Positions 6,704-8,156 of a stretch of DNA of 8,156 nucleotides are shown in pieces. The notes below the pieces were generated by a model that made no database searches, was not told where the DNA came from, and saw nothing but the letters and a program-made list of their open reading frames with translations. Numbering within the stretch: position 1 is the first letter of the stretch; each line of letters starts with the position of its first letter. Made by a program: the position numbers and the translations under genes. Origin of the DNA: CAUYUA01 sp963575675 (GTDB lineage: Bacteria; Pseudomonadota; Alphaproteobacteria; Azospirillales; Azospirillaceae); assembly GCA_963575675.1 (NCBI GenBank), contig CAUYUA010000018.1, positions 1 to 8,156 on the forward strand. The letters are read 5' to 3'.

Positions 6704-8156
6704 GTGAGAACTCAGACGATCAAGACCGTGGTTGAGCCGGTGGAAGACGGCGCTAGCCGACGGTTGCGGTTGGTTGTTGGGAACGTTGATCCTTATCAAG
6801 CGATCGCCTTGTCTCACGGCTCTTCATCTGCGCAAGAAATTGTTTGTCGTGAAAGAGACGTTACGCCCGAGGACGTCATGATCCAAGAAAGAGACGTATA
6901 CCGTAGTTTCTTTGAAAACGCCGTGATCGGCATCTATCAAACCACGGTCTCTGGGCAGTATTTGCGAGCAAATCCCGCTTTGGCGCGTATGTATGGTTAT
7001 GACACTCCCAATGAATTAATGAGCAGACTCACCGACATCGCGGGGCAGCTTTATGTCGACCCGCGTCGTCGCGCGGCTTTCTCTAAATTAATGCGAGAAG
7101 AGGGCGTGGTTCGTGATTTTGAAGCGCAGATTTTTCGAAAAGACGGGAGCACGATTTGGATAAAAGAAAACGCTCGTTGTGTGAGGCGTCCCGACGGCTC
7201 TATTCATTATTTTGAAGGGACTGTCGCCGATATTACGGCTCGCAAAGAAGCTGAAGAGAAAAAGCGCAGCTACGCCGCGGTCTTTGATCGGCTCGGAGAG
7301 GGCATTCTGATCATTAATCGTTCGATGATCGTGCAGGCGGCCAATCCCGCCTTTTACAATGTGACGGGGCTGTCGGCGGATCAGGTGATCGACCGATCGC
7401 CGGTCTTATCGGCTCCCGGCATGCACGAGCGTGATTATGTAACGCGCGTCTGTCGGAGCGCCGAAGAGAAAGGGCATTGGCAGGGCGAAACAACCGGAAT
7501 TCGGCACAACAACGAAATATTTGCATTATGGTTCTCTGTGACCGTCATTTGGAATGCGGACGGACTGGTTGATCACTATGTTTTGGTGTGTTCCGACATC
7601 AGCCAACGGAAAAAACAAGAAGAGAGAATTCGTTATCACGCCAGTTTCGATGCCCTGACCAATTTGCCGAACCGTTGGTTGATGACCGATCGGTTGGAAC
7701 AGGCTATTCAGAGAGCAATCCGTTGTCGAACGCGCATTGCGGTGGCGTTTTTGGATTTAGATCGTTTTAAGCAGATCAATGACACGCTAGGGCATCGCGC
7801 CGGAGATGAATTGTTGAAACTCGTTGCGCGAAGGTTGTGCAACGCCACGCGCATGTCGGACACTGTGGCGCGGTTGGGAGGCGATGAGTTTTTGATCATT
7901 GCTCCGGATATCAAGGATCGTCAGGACACAAAATCCTTGGCGGAAAAAATTCTTTACTCTTTTATTGAGCCGTTCCAGCTTAAAGAGCGTGAAATTTTTT
8001 GCACGCCAAGTATTGGTCTGGCGATCTTTCCGGAAGACGGCGATTGCGCAGAGGCTTTGATTCGAAACGCCGATGTCGCTATGTATTGTTCAAAGAAAAA
8101 TAAACCCAGGCATTATAGTTTGTATCATCGCGATATGAGGCAATTGTCTGAAAATC
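6704..8156 (+). CDS. PAS-PAS-GGDEF diguanylate cyclase, C-terminus beyond window (possible GGDEF-EAL)
   Basis: Sensor-type diguanylate cyclase making cyclic di-GMP from two GTP; 484 residues are visible and the frame is unbroken. No membrane segment is seen, so it should be cytosolic. After a variable N-terminus come PAS 1 (about residues 69-187, FFENAVIGIY to GTVADITARKEAEE, with the PAC-like RKDGSTIWIKENA) and PAS 2 (about 190-310, LGEGILIINRSM to VLVCSDISQRKKQEE). The catalytic domain starts at FDALTNLPNR (315). It carries DLDRFKQINDTLGHRAGDE, an intact active site LGGDEF (G392-F396), and an inhibitory I-site R383-M-S-D386 exactly five residues before GGDEF, so product feedback is likely. 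It ends visibly in NADVAMYCSKK and HYSLYHRDM. That style of ending often leads into an EAL phosphodiesterase domain, which would lie outside the window. The GTG start is preferred for its AGGTGG site; ATG 6683 is the alternative. Confidence 0.9.
   Translation, partial: MRTQTIKTVVEPVEDGASRRLRLVVGNVDPYQAIALSHGSSSAQEIVCRERDVTPEDVMIQERDVYRSFFENAVIGIYQTTVSGQYLRANPALARMYGYDTPNELMSRLTDIAGQLYVDPRRRAAFSKLMREEGVVRDFEAQIFRKDGSTIWIKENARCVRRPDGSIHYFEGTVADITARKEAEEKKRSYAAVFDRLGEGILIINRSMIVQAANPAFYNVTGLSADQVIDRSPVLSAPGMHERDYVTRVCRSAEEKGHWQGETTGIRHNNEIFALWFSVTVIWNADGLVDHYVLVCSDISQRKKQEERIRYHASFDALTNLPNRWLMTDRLEQAIQRAIRCRTRIAVAFLDLDRFKQINDTLGHRAGDELLKLVARRLCNATRMSDTVARLGGDEFLIIAPDIKDRQDTKSLAEKILYSFIEPFQLKEREIFCTPSIGLAIFPEDGDCAEALIRNADVAMYCSKKNKPRHYSLYHRDMRQLSEN

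Overview
The window (about 8.2 kb, moderately GC-rich) looks like chromosomal DNA of a Gram-negative proteobacterium. The initiating sugar transferase, the Pat-type acetyltransferase, the PAS-GGDEF protein and a candidate sigma-54 promoter all fit that. The style of the KorA-like and Pat-like proteins suggests an alphaproteobacterium, but this is a low-confidence inference.

Layout. (1) Minus strand, 1-551: 5' part of a 2-oxoacid:acceptor oxidoreductase subunit with the gamma-type domain. It is cut by the window edge. (2) 599-651: a hairpin with a T-run. (3) Minus strand, 697-1853: a GT4 glycosyltransferase. (4) Minus strand, 1850-3344: a WbaP-like polyprenyl-phosphate sugar-1-phosphate transferase. 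Its stop overlaps the probable start of the glycosyltransferase as ATGA, so the two form a small surface-polysaccharide operon. (5) 3345-3588: divergent intergenic region with a tandem 10-bp repeat in the leader of the transferase gene. (6) Plus strand, 3589-6316: a Pat/PatZ-type protein lysine acetyltransferase, made of an NDP-forming acyl-CoA synthetase-like part followed by a GNAT domain. (7) 6317-6703: spacer with a 33-bp-stem hairpin terminator and a candidate sigma-54 promoter. (8) Plus strand, 6704 to the window end: a PAS-PAS-GGDEF diguanylate cyclase, truncated by the edge.

The most important caution is that three genes are frame-disrupted. Reading frames jump many times at 1950-2460 (transferase), around 1720 and 1782 (glycosyltransferase), and at 3600-3660 and 5415-6025 (acetyltransferase). 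Family-conserved blocks still appear in the correct order across all three frames, and most jumps can be repaired by adding or removing one or two bases. This fits consensus sequencing errors, or very recent gene loss, better than old decay. The remaining stretches are clean.

No wholly new multi-gene system is evident. The most interesting non-coding signals are two related palindromic hairpins about 5.8 kb apart, the decamer array, and the candidate RpoN promoter before the c-di-GMP gene. The acetyltransferase also has an unusually degenerate synthetase half. The genes cover central carbon metabolism (2-oxoacid oxidation), polysaccharide initiation and extension, protein acetylation, and c-di-GMP signalling. 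Only the two polysaccharide genes look like an operon.
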